This document shows, one piece after another, positions 38,945 through 50,836 of a DNA stretch of 64,000 nucleotides; position 1 is the first letter of the stretch, and each line of letters starts with the position of its first letter. The DNA comes from Tetrahymena thermophila SB210 (taxonomy: Eukaryota; Ciliophora; Oligohymenophorea; Hymenostomatida; Tetrahymenidae): the NCBI RefSeq assembly GCF_000189635.1, contig NW_002476542.1:1-64000 (forward strand), read 5' to 3'. Both the position numbers and the translations under genes were made by a program. The notes beneath the pieces were generated by a model, which was not told where the DNA came from, made no database searches, and worked only from the letters and a program-made list of their open reading frames with translations.

Positions 38945-41900
38945 TCAAACAAAGTTAAAATTATTAATAGGAAAGGTTACTCCTTTTTGCATACGAACTC
39001 CATAAGAGAGATAAGTAGGTTTATATGAGTCTATATTTACATCTTTAGGAATAGTTTTTATGGCATTAGAAGTTCCTTAAATTACAGAAAATCTTGTTTA
39101 ATACATAACAATATTTTGGCGACGTACCTTTTATGTGATTTTACGCTTTTTTTATCTTTTAAACTCTTGCTAAATATTTTTAAGTTTGCTCATAATTTAG
39201 TCAAAATTATTGTGAGGGAAAAACTTCTTGAAGAATTGAATTCTATCAAAGTAATCCATAGAGTTAGCTGGGTTTAGAGTAGTTGTATCCCTAAAGCTCA
39301 TTCCAGATGCATACTATAAAAGTAAAGGTATCTAGCTATTTTATAAAAGACGTGAAAATCTATCAACTAATTTTTCTTCTTCTTATGCTTAAAGACTTTT
39401 ACAATCAGTTTGAGTTTAGTTCTATTGTTATTAGTTTTAGTTGCTATTAGGTTCTAAAGCTTTCTAAGTATTAGAAATATTTTCAACGATTTTTAATGTT
39501 TCCATTACAGAAGTATTTGCTATCCTTTAAGATCCTGCATCTTTACTACTTATATTATGAGAAGTCTTTGAATTTTCATTTATACAACTCACTTTTCTTA
39601 TTTCATTTATAGATTTATTTAGACTTTTCTCAAAAATTTCTTAAATATTTGATAAACTACCTTATACTTAGTTTTTGTTAAACTAGTGTGATAATCTATT
39701 TGTTTAAGAAATAAAATTGTTAGAAATAATTCCTTATAATAATATTTATTCAATTGAGCTTCTCTATTCAATCATTTTTTATTGAGAATTTTTATCGAGG
39801 ATGAATTAATTTATATTTTTTATTGAGTTTTTTTAATCAAATTTCCCACCTTTATGGTGATCTAATTTAGGTGATGCTTAATGTGATTGTCTTTTTACTC
39901 CTGAAATTGATTTTTTATTTGAGGAATAGTTATTCTTATTGGAGCTGTTTTACCTTGGTCTATTTACTATATCTCTTTACTAATCATTGTCAACTGTTAT
40001 TACTTCTGAATTTATTATATTTGATTTTTTATCGAAGATTTTTTTAGAGACGGGTTCATAAGATTATTGGAAAGTATCTTCATCTAAAAATCTATCATAA
40101 TTGTCACCTTAGTTGTTATTCATAGATCCATTTTCTTTAGGTTACATTTATTTTAATTATTTATCAGATTATTTACTACTACCTTATCTAGAAATACTAC
40201 TTGAGTCTTATTTTACAAAGTCATTTTCGTTATCAGTTGTTTTTAATGAGTTTGATTTCCCTTAAGAAATTTTAGCCTATGATTTTAGAAGATCTTAATT
40301 ATCATATACTAAATTTTATTGTTAAGTATCGTTTTGTTACTATGATTAATTTTTCCACATTTCATGCTCTTCTCTATCAAAAATTTAATTTTCAGGATTT
40401 TATTTATTAATACTTTTTAGCATCTTGCTTTATTTTTTACTTTTCATTTGTTTTATTTCAGTTTTTTGAGAACTAGTATTGCTAGAAATATCACTTTATG
40501 AAGCAGATTAAGATTAATCTTCATCTTCATCATCATCGTTATCATAATCATTTTCGCTAGAACAGCTGCTATAATCTGAATCTAAGATATTATCATTTGT
40601 ATTGAACATAAAGTAAATTTGTGAGTTTAAATTTTCAAGATTTTCTTTTAAAATATTACACAATTATCCATTATTAGATATAAATTTACTATATTAATAG
40701 AAAAAAAATAATTTTTTTTTTTCAAAAAATATTTATTTACTAAGCTTTGATCTAGCGGCGGCGAGTATTTTTCCTCTCTTGGGAATTCCTTTCTTAAAAT
40801 AATGAGAAGTTTTATTTTAAAATGATAAATTATTTATCAAAATGTTAATGAATTTTTGGGCATTACTTCGAAATATGCCCACTTTATTTACACACATAGC
40901 ATTCAGTATGAAGAATAGATATTTCATTTTGCAATGAAATCTAGTCCTACATCATTTTGAATCTTTCGAAATCTTCATCATTTTCTTTAACTACTTCAAT
41001 AAAATCCTTTCTTTTAATTCTGTATAGAGTTGATAAATTAACACTTCTCGCAGATGCTGTTCTAGCATTTCCAGAAAAAAAAGAGAGTTCACCAAAAGAT
41101 TAATTATCGGTTAATGTTTAAATGACATGAACCTACCCTTATTTAGCTAAGTGTTATTGATAGATCTCAATTATTCCATTTGAAATAAAATATATTGATA
41201 AATCTTCATATTATTCATCTGTAAAAATAATTTCATTAGGGCTAACTAGAACTTCTTCCATTTTAAATACTAATTTCTTTAAAGTATTTGAAGAAAAGTT
41301 TGAGCTAAATATATTGTAATTGTTAAGAATCTTAGTATTTATTTCAACAGTTATTTCATCTCTTAACTTATTTGATAAAATGGAAATGATTTAGTCTTCA
41401 GCTTTTTTATCTCTATCTTTTGATTCCTGAGCCAAGAATGATAAATAGTGTCTTACTCTGCTTTTTAAAAAGATATTTACATTTTTTCTCTGCAAATATC
41501 TTGTTTTCATAAAAAAATTAAATTATTTAATATTTAAATAAATAAAAAAAACCTTTATATAGTAGTGATATTATCATTAAGCTGTTTAGAAGATTTTTCT
41601 ATTTCCTATAGTATAAATCCTATATTATTGATTGAGTACGCAAAAACACAACTAAATAAAATCATGTTTACAGCAATAAAAAGCGCCTCTACCCAATTCG
41701 TAGCGGCTATATCTCCATACCCCACTATACAAAAAATTAAAAAAAGTTAATAATAAAATATTCAATAAATAAATAGTTTTAATTAAAATTATTTTTGGAG
41801 TTTTTACCTGTAGTCATAGTTGTGATAGACCAATAAATTGAATAAACATACCTTTCATAATATGGTCTATTAGAGATTCCAAGCTTATCTATCCAATTAG

Positions 41901-43675
41901 TATCATATCCACTTAGCTGTTCTTAAATTGCAATAAAGTTCCACCCTATTGCAGCTAAATAAACAATTAAATTATTAATATTACTAATAAGTATTTTTCT
42001 CCAAAAAAACTACATATTAAGGCTTTATTTTTTTTAAGATTTAAAAGTCTTTAAAATAAATAGAACCTATTAAAATACTTTTAGAAAATGATTTATTTTG
42101 GAGAAATTAATTTGTAAATAAATATTTATTAAGATTATAATCTTTACCAATATGTGCAACGGTGATAACACTAGCTAATTGATTTACTAGCTTTATTATG
42201 TGTTTTTAATTTTCTTTTAATGTAAAGACATAATGAAAGCGTTGCTATTTTGGAGACATACCATTTGCTTTCAAAAAAATAAGAATATTGAAGGCATATC
42301 TTAACAAATCATGATTAGGGTTATACACAATAGTTTGGCTTTAATATATCACTTTTGCTGAAAGGACAGTTAGACTTGTACAATCTGTTATAAACATTGG
42401 AGAAAAAATATATTGCTTAGCTATCAATTTACGATTAGTGATTATAGTATCTTTATCAAAATAAGCTGTATTAAAATTAACTACAATGTCAGCCAAAAAA
42501 ACAAAAAATGCATAGTAAAAAAATTTTTTGATAAATCCCGAATCAGGATTGTCTTAATCAAAAAAGATGAGCAAGGAGTAAAAATAGAGAAATAAGTAAG
42601 TAAAAACTACTTAAAACAAGTCCCAAACAACTCTAATCATACCAATAGGCATAAAAACAGGTATATGCTTTCCATACTTAATAAGCTAATTTAAATGCCT
42701 TAGAATAAAGTTGTTGGATTTTTTTTTCATTTTCTGCTTATAAAAATAAGATAAATCGTTAATAACTAAATATTCTTTCTCATTAAGATCTTTAATGCTT
42801 CTGTTATTTTGTCTATTTTTGAGTAATTCCACAAAATTTTTTGTATGTTGCCTTATTCTCATAACCCTATTCAGAGATGTATTCAACAGTCTGTTAACAA
42901 TGTTAGCAGCTTTCTAAAAATTCTACTAGATTTTTGATTAGACTGTAGAATTACCTTATTAAACAATTTGATTTTTAACAGCTATTGTTACTTGCCTATT
43001 CAATTCTTTTAAATTTTTTTCAAAAATAAGTCCTTCATTAAGCCATGATTCCTTATTACTTTTTTCTAATTTGCTTTCTTATTTTAAGACTGTGTTTTAT
43101 TAGCTTTCTTAATGTTGATGTTGTGATTAACTTCTACTTTTCTAAAAAAATTAGTTCTAAAAATCTTATTAAGCCCTATTACTAGTACTGAATCTAGTCA
43201 AAAAAAGCTATGATTAATTTTAGTTTTCTAAATTTACTTTTTGATAATCATCTTAATAAATCTATTCTAAATTCTCATCTTAATTATATTTTTTTACTTC
43301 ATAGTTGGATTTTGCATTATCTATTAATGGATAAATAAAAAATAGAATGATTTGAAAGTCAATATTTATCAAAAAATTTTTATTTTGCTATTATAAATCC
43401 TAATTACGATGATCAATGTTTGAAATATGATTTTAAAATTCTAAATTAGAACTATTTCCCATATTTTAGAAGCTACTTTCTGATATCTCTTCATCTCCAA
43501 GGTGCACTTGATTTATACCATCATTATATTACTTTTCAAACATTTGTTTCTAACAGGACCTATCCAACTAAATTTCACTTAGTATCTTTTGGGGTAAGCT
43601 TTCCTCAGCGATATGACTTTTAGAAAACATAGATTACTTTTTAACTCTAGCCTAGATGTTGGATTACTGAATCAT
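38945..43675 (-). CDS. Cyclic-nucleotide-binding K+ channel, array paralogue 4
   Basis: Exons 43675-42148, 41954-41808, 41724-41553, 41499-40741 and 40688-38945 give 1449 residues, all in phase. It is more divergent than paralogues 1-3. The N-terminal block is LDRSCQKQMFEK. There is an extra hydrophobic stretch near residues 100-115 (IIDFQ-like, FQIILFFIYPL). The pore is VGYGDIAATNW. The cNBD cassette is SFGELSFFSGNARTASARS, whose R-T-A-S core is the most canonical of the five. The knuckle is CYVCKQSGHISKQC (40860-40901). The exon-5 tail contains an Asp-rich run just after the splice junction and ends PTYLSYGVRMQKG. Intron 1 is long (193 nt); intron 3 begins GTTTTTTT, an atypical but valid GT donor. 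Confidence 0.9.
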
Positions 43676-44746
43676 GAAATTAATAAGTTTAATGCCTCCT
43701 AAAATATTATAAAGAGCTTATTTTATATTATTAAAATAAATAAATAATTAAAAAGTCTATTTTGAACTCTCTTTCTAATTAAAAGTTAATTTTTTTGTTA
43801 ATCTTAATATATTTATTTGTTGGTAATTGATTGATAATAATTAATTAAATTCAAATTAATTTATCAATTCTTTTATTTTAATATTTTATTTTTTAGAGCT
43901 ATTTCCTTCTAATTTTACAAATTTCATAACCTGTTATAATAAACATTTTTTTTAAAGATAAATTATATTAAATCTTCATTTTATAGTTTTTAATACAATT
44001 TAAGTTTTTATTGAACTAATATAATCATTATTTATTTATTTGTTTTTAAATATTTATTTTAGCAAGTAGAAAATACATACATATTTAGTAAAATAATAAT
44101 CTTTTTGAAAAATAAAATGAAGATTTAAAAGAAATAAAAAAGAGGTTTTGAAGCAGTAAATGACAAAATAAAAAAATAAAAAAGTTTCAAACAAAATAGA
44201 TTATATTTAAATATTTTTATTATTCTAACATATAAATAGCAGTTATTGATAAATATATCCTATCTTATATTTTTTTTTATTTTATTGTTATTAATTTTAA
44301 AAATTAATTAATTAAGTTATTTACTCTTTTTTAAGAGAGAGCTTTTACTATTTTCAATCTCATAAATTTCTATGAATACTATTTAAATTGAATAAATATC
44401 TGTTTATTTATATAAAATGGTTGGTTGATTGATTGATTGACTTTTATTATAAAACTTGAAAGAACAAGAGTATTTAACAAGATATAAAAAAATATCTGTT
44501 AACATGTTGATTATCAACAAAAGTCTTAATACTTTACCAAAAAAAAATTAGAGTATTTAAAATTTACAAAAAATATTAAAAAGCTATGTATTCATTCAAT
44601 ATTTCTTTTTAAAAATTCAGAAAAATTTCAAAAAATTAAAGCAAATTTAAAAAATTTCTCAATCACAAAAATTTTGCCCTTATTATCTCATACCAACTTT
44701 GATTGGTTATACTATATTTAGTTCAGTTTTTATTTAATAGATTAGT
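43676..44746. other. Spacer between channel paralogues 4 and 5
   Basis: AT-rich, about 1.07 kb. A TTGATTGATTGATTGA-type tetranucleotide run occurs at about 44425-44440. No gene is seen. Confidence 0.6.
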
Positions 44747-47700
44747 TCAATTTTTAATTAGTTTTCTACCTTGAAAGTTTAAGTTGTACTATCTAATAGG
44801 GATATTGTTTCCTTCTTTAAAGCCCACCCCATATAAAAGATGAGAAGGTTTATTATATTAATTTAAGTGATTATCTAAAGCTAAGCTTTTTTGAAAAATT
44901 ACTTTTCCACCAGATTAAAGTGTGTGAAATGTCTAAATCCTAAATGCTATATTTTAACGGCGAGGTTTTAAAGCTTTTTTCTGTTTTTTTTACCTTTTTT
45001 ATTCTTGTTGTATAGTCTTTAAATTAGCAATCACTTTATCAAAGTTATTGTTGGTAAAAAATTTCTTGAAAATTTACATTTTGTCAAAGAAGTCCATAGA
45101 TAAATTAGGGTTTAATATGTCAGGATTTCTAAAACTCGTGCCAGGAGTAGTAAGCTATAAAAGTAGAGGTATATTAGAATTTTAGATAAGCTGAGAAACT
45201 CTCTATAATATTTATGGATCAAATTAATCTTTTATGTTGTATTAATTTTATATATTCCTTTAGCTATCTCTAGTATTTTTATTTTAAGGATCATTGATAA
45301 AGCTACATGATTTTGTATTAATAGATTTTTATGAAGATTCTCTTTTAATTTAATTTAATTAGTTTAGTAAATCCAATGATAGCAAACTTGGCTCTTTTTA
45401 TTGCTACTCAGATGGGCTTATTTAGTTATTATTTATTTTTATCTACTAATGAGATAGTTTATTAATCTGTGTTAAAGTATTTGATAGAATAGCTTGCAAT
45501 ACCATTTATTCTATAGAGCAGCGAGCAACTTTTTCAAATTGATCATTGCATTAATACTAAAAAGAATTTTTTTACGTTGTTTTAATTTGATTATCATTTG
45601 CTTGTTAAATTTACTGACTTTAATATTCTTGATAATTATTTTAATCTTCTTTACTTGATATTCTCGTATAGCTTTTGCCTTTCTATATAGCAGGGTTTAT
45701 GGAATGAAAAGACATTTTATTTTTTTATTTGCTTTTCTCTATATCTTAATTAGAGTTTTAAAATTAATTTAACTAAGATTAAATATTCTTTGTTAAATTC
45801 TTTTTTACAATCATTTATTATTTTGCTTCTTCTGATTCATTATTATTTTAAAGATGATGATTTAATTCACTTGTGCTAAAAACTAAAACTGAATCGTTTT
45901 TGTCAACAACTTTATTTAATTAATCTAATTGCTAAACATTAGATTAAGAAACAATATTATTTTGATCTAAATTACTACTATTGTTATTACAATTATCATC
46001 AGATTAAGTTTTAGCTTAGGAACTTGTTGTAATTTTAGAATTATTTACTTTTGTTTCTTTAACTTCATACACAAAATTTGAATTTTATGAATAAACTTTG
46101 AATTCTTAGCTGTTTTATTATTCTTTTTCTTTATTACTTTGTTTGTTTGCAAGAGTTTTTCTTTTGCTAATCTTAATTGTTTTTAATGATTTTTAAACAT
46201 TTTTTATTTGACTTTATTCTTCTGATAAAACTTATGAACCTGAGCTACAATCATCGTCATTTTCATTTTCTTAATCTTCAGAGCTACTAAATTCTGAATC
46301 TTAAAAATCTTCATAACTATTAAACATTTTGAAAATATAACTATTTAAATTTTCAAGTCTTTCCTTTAATTATATTTTCAAGTTCTTATTATTCTTCACA
46401 AAATGGCTTTGATTTATAAATTTTTAAGATTAAAATAATAAAAAAATAAATATATTTACTAAGCTCTCTGCTTAAGACTGCATCTCTCTTTATGAAACCT
46501 TTCCTAAAACTAAGAAAAATTTTGCTTTAAAGCAATAAACTGCTTATCGAAATACTGATGAGTTTTGTGGCAATCCCTTGCTACATGGCCAATTTGTTTA
46601 CAATTATAGCACTCACTATGAAGAACAGACAAATCATTTTAAAAGATAATTTATTCTTGTATCATCTTAAATCGTTCAAAGTCCTCGTTATTTTCCTTGA
46701 TTGTTTAGATAAAATCTTCCCTTTTAATTTTATAAAGAGTTGATAGATTTACACTCCTTGCTGAAGCTTTTCTTTAAGTTCCAGAAAAGAAAGACAACTC
46801 TCCAAACATTTGATTATCTGAAAGTGTTTAAATAGCATTCATCTTTCCCTGCTTAACTAAATTCTTCTAATTTATTTCAATAATCCCATTTTATATAAAA
46901 TAAATTGATAAATCTTCATATTCTTCATCTGTAAAAATAATCTCATTTGGACTAACTAAAACTTCTTCCATTTTAAATATGAGCTTGTTTAAAGTTGATT
47001 ATGAAAAATTAGAGCTAAAAATTTGATATTCGTTTAGAATTTTAGTATTAATTTCAATAGCTATTTCCTCTCTAAGCTTATTTGAAAGAATTGACATAAT
47101 TTGATCTTCTGCCTTTTTATCTCTGTCTTTTTATTCAGATTCTAGAAAAGATAAATAGTGTCTCACTCTACTTTTTAATGAAATACTCACTTTTTTCCTA
47201 TGGAGATACCTACATATTTTGAATTAAGACTATTTTAGATAATCTATGATTTGAGAGTAATTAATTAATTAATACCTTTATATAGTAGATAAATTGTCAT
47301 TGAGTTATTTAGATGATTTCTCTATTTCTTACAATATAATTCCAATGTTATTAATCGAATAAGCAAATATGCAACTGAATATTATCATTATAATAGCTAT
47401 ATAAAGAGCTTCAACATAATTTGTAGCAGCTATATCTCCATATCCAACTATATATAATCAATTTTTTTTTAACCATTTTAATGTTATTAGAAAATATGTA
47501 TTTATTTACCTGTGGTCATTGTTGTGATAGACCAGTAAATCGAGTAAATGTATTTCTCATAATATAAATTTGAAGAAATTCCTGCTTTATCAAGCCAGTT
47601 ATTAGGATAGCCACTAATTTTTTCTTATAAAGAAACAAAATACCATCCAATAGCAGCTATTTCATAATAATAAAATATAAAATCTAAAATGTAAATAAAA

Positions 47701-49157
47701 TTTTTTTTACCTATATGAGCAGCTGTAATAACACTAGCCAATTAATTAAAAAGTCTGATTAAATGCTTTTAATATTCTTTTAAAACAAAGACATAGTGAA
47801 ATCGCTGCTGTTTTGAAGACAAACCGTTTAGTTTTAGGAAAAGAAGAATGTTTAAGCCATATTAAAACAAATTATGATTAGGATTGTAAATAAATGATTC
47901 TTAATATAAAATTTTGATTGCCAAAACAAAAAGACTCACTTAGTCTGTTACAAATTTAGTAGAAAAAATATAATACCTAGCAATCAATTTCCTTTTGGTT
48001 ATGATGCTATCTCTATCAAAGTAAGCTGTATTTAAACTTATTAAAAAGTCTATTAAAAATAAAAAGAAAGCACATGAAGAAATTCTTATGATGAATTAAG
48101 AATCAGGATTTTCTTAATCAAAAAATATGAAAATAGAATAAATATATAGGTAGAGATATGTAAATGCGACCTAGCTCAAATCCCAAATAACTCTGGCTGT
48201 GTCAGTAGGCAAAAATATAGGAATGATTTTAGTGAACATAAAAATGTAGTTTAAGCATTTATAAAGCTAGTTATTTTTTTTGCTTTTAATTTACTTTTTG
48301 TAAAAATAGCTTAAATCATTAATCAAAATAAAATCTTTCTCATTTAATTCATTTATGTCCTTGTTACTTTTTCTCAGCTTTAAGAATTTCACAAAGTTTT
48401 AAACATGCTACTTGATTCTCATCACTCTGTTTATGGAATTATTTAACAGCTTATTTATTATGTTAGCAGCCTTTTAGAAATTATTTTCGAAAATATTTTA
48501 TTTATTAAAAGCAAGCGTCATTTTTTTGCTTAAACATTTATTATCTTTTTCATAAATAAGCTCTTCGTTAAACCAAATTTAATTACTTCTACTTTCTATT
48601 TTTTATTTTTGTTCCCAATTATCATTTTCATTTTCATTCTCATTTAGTTAAATAGTATTTTTTTGGGAATTTTAATTGCTGTTTACTTACTAAAGCTAGC
48701 TCTCATTGATTATTGACTAAGAAACCTATTTTGATTAATTTTTATTGTCAGTATTACTTTAAAATATTTGTAAATCATTTCTCATAATTTATTTCTACTG
48801 GTCATCGTTAGACTTACTTTCCAATGAATAATTCAAACACTAGACTTTAATTTCTTAATTATTGTCATTTACTAAAGATTAATTGTTAGTACTTTAGTTT
48901 TTTAATTCCTATACCGAGCAATACATATTCATTTGAAAGCTATTTTCTGATAATCCTTAATCTCCTTCATGTAGTTATTATGATTTATTATCTTTTATTG
49001 TAAAATATTACCTTTAGTTAGATTTATTGTCATACTCATTTTCAATAGCATCTTAATCATAAGAGTTGGAATCGTTAATATTTCTATTAGAAGACTATAA
49101 AGGCGAGTTAAACATGGAAGATGGCTCTCCATTATCTATATATTTATTCATTATCAT
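44747..49157 (-). CDS. Cyclic-nucleotide-binding K+ channel, array paralogue 5
   Basis: Exons 49157-47711, 47656-47510, 47447-47276, 47209-46460 and 46406-44747 give 1391 residues from the first ATG (a second in-frame ATG is 6 nt downstream). This is the most divergent member. The DRSC block is reduced to QRQYFTIKDN, the membrane region has a different segment (VAFTYLYLYIYSIFIFF), the pore is VGYGDIAATNY and the cNBD cassette is MFGELSFFSGTQRKASARS. The knuckle CYNCKQIGHVARDC (46570-46611) is the closest of the five to a classical CCHC knuckle. The terminal block is altered to KPSHLLYGVGFKEG and followed by about 20 extra residues. Intron positions and phases match the other four exactly. Confidence 0.9.
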
Positions 49158-50836
49158 TATCTATTTTAATAATACGCTAGTAATTTAAGTATGTTTATTA
49201 TAATAAAAGAATAACTTTATAACCTTTATTAAATAATAAATTTTACTGAAAATTTAAATAAAGGAGTTAATTAAAAAGGAGTGAATCTATGATTTTAAAT
49301 GTTTAAGTCAATAAAATATAAATTTCTATAAAAGTTATGCCCACTCAAATAAATCTGTAAAAATATATATTATGAGCAATTCAAAATAGTAATATTACTT
49401 GTTTAAAATTACTAAAAATAACACAGTAAATTTTTTTATGAAGCTATAATGTTTTAATCTGACTTTTAGTCAACATTTTTGAGCTAATCTAAACATTTAT
49501 GTTGAATAAATAAACTTTAAAATATCTAAATTTATATTGTGTGTTTAAAAACTGTTAAAAAATTTTTTTATCTTCTGTAGTAAATTTATTTGAATCAACC
49601 TATTAATAATTTTTTATTCTGTAGATATTTTTGAGCAAATATTAATTATAGAATTATAAAATTTGTTTTTACATAATGATCTTATTGTCTAATATTAAAT
49701 TTATCATTATTTAATAATATTAATGTGTCATTTATTTATTGTTAATCTATATATATAAATAAATAAATACATAAAACTAATTTAACTTTGTTTGCTGTTA
49801 AATTCACTTAAAATAATTTAAGAAAAATTCAAACTCGTTTTTAAAATTAATTTAAATTCAAAGATTTATTTTTAAATATATATATTATTTACAAAAAATT
49901 GAACTAAATTATCATAAATTGTTGTTTATTTAATTATTAATAATATTTACGGATTATATAGGATTTAAAAACAATTTAAAATTAACTTTTTTAATTAAAA
50001 TTAAAAAAAATAATTTTATTTCGATTAGTTTGTTTGATTTAAAATAAAAAATATTAGATATACATTTTGAATATAATAATTAAGGAAGTAAATTACTACC
50101 AATACTTGATATATTTGATAAAAAATATATATAATAATTATGATTGCTTTTTTTACCTCTAATATTTTTTAAAGTATAATTATAAAAAATTTTGTTTAAT
50201 GATAATATATTTTTTTATTCTTATTTTTTGAAGTAAGGAAAGAGTAGATGTTATTTGTATTCATTTTGAATGCCATAATGAAAGACTTTTGTTAATATTA
50301 TGCATTCATTCGCAAATAAAAAATGAATAATTTATAAAATATGAATACAAAAAGAATGTGTTAAATACAAAATTTAAGATATCACAGAATGAAAAAGTGC
50401 CAAAGAGGAAAGAAAAAAGAGAGAGTACAAACAAGCTCGCATAGCATGATTTGAAAGGAATTTAGATATTGACAAATTTCATTAATAAAAAAAAAAAGTA
50501 TAAAAAGAAATAAGAAAACAAATATCAAGCAAGTGCAAAGCAAATAAAAAGAATATAAAGGTACGTATAAGCATCAATTAATTGAATATTAAACAATTTT
50601 AGGAACAAAATAGCTCTGTAGATGATCTCTCTAAGTCATCCTTATTAGATGAGGATAGACATAGACTGATTTTCTAGAGAATTAAGAAGAAAATATAGCC
50701 TTACAAAAAATAATTATTTATTTTTAAATATAGCTTAAGCCACTATAGTTCGATACAAAAAGAGATCAATTCATCCATAATTAATTAGGAGTAGAGAATT
50801 CAAAGCATAAATAGTTAATTTATAAAAGTTTGAAAA
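49158..50836. other. Divergent intergenic region after channel array
   Basis: A bidirectional promoter region of 1.7 kb. The half near the array is almost pure A/T. The last 500 bases or so (50330-50836) are purine-rich on the + strand (AAAGAGGAAAGAAAAAAGAG) and likely contain the leader of the next gene. No other feature is seen. Confidence 0.6.

Noticed and set aside
23824..46611. CCHC knuckles as remnants of a retroelement Gag
   Set aside because: The motif is in frame and conserved in five intron-containing channel genes, and no reverse transcriptase, protease or integrase sequence lies nearby.
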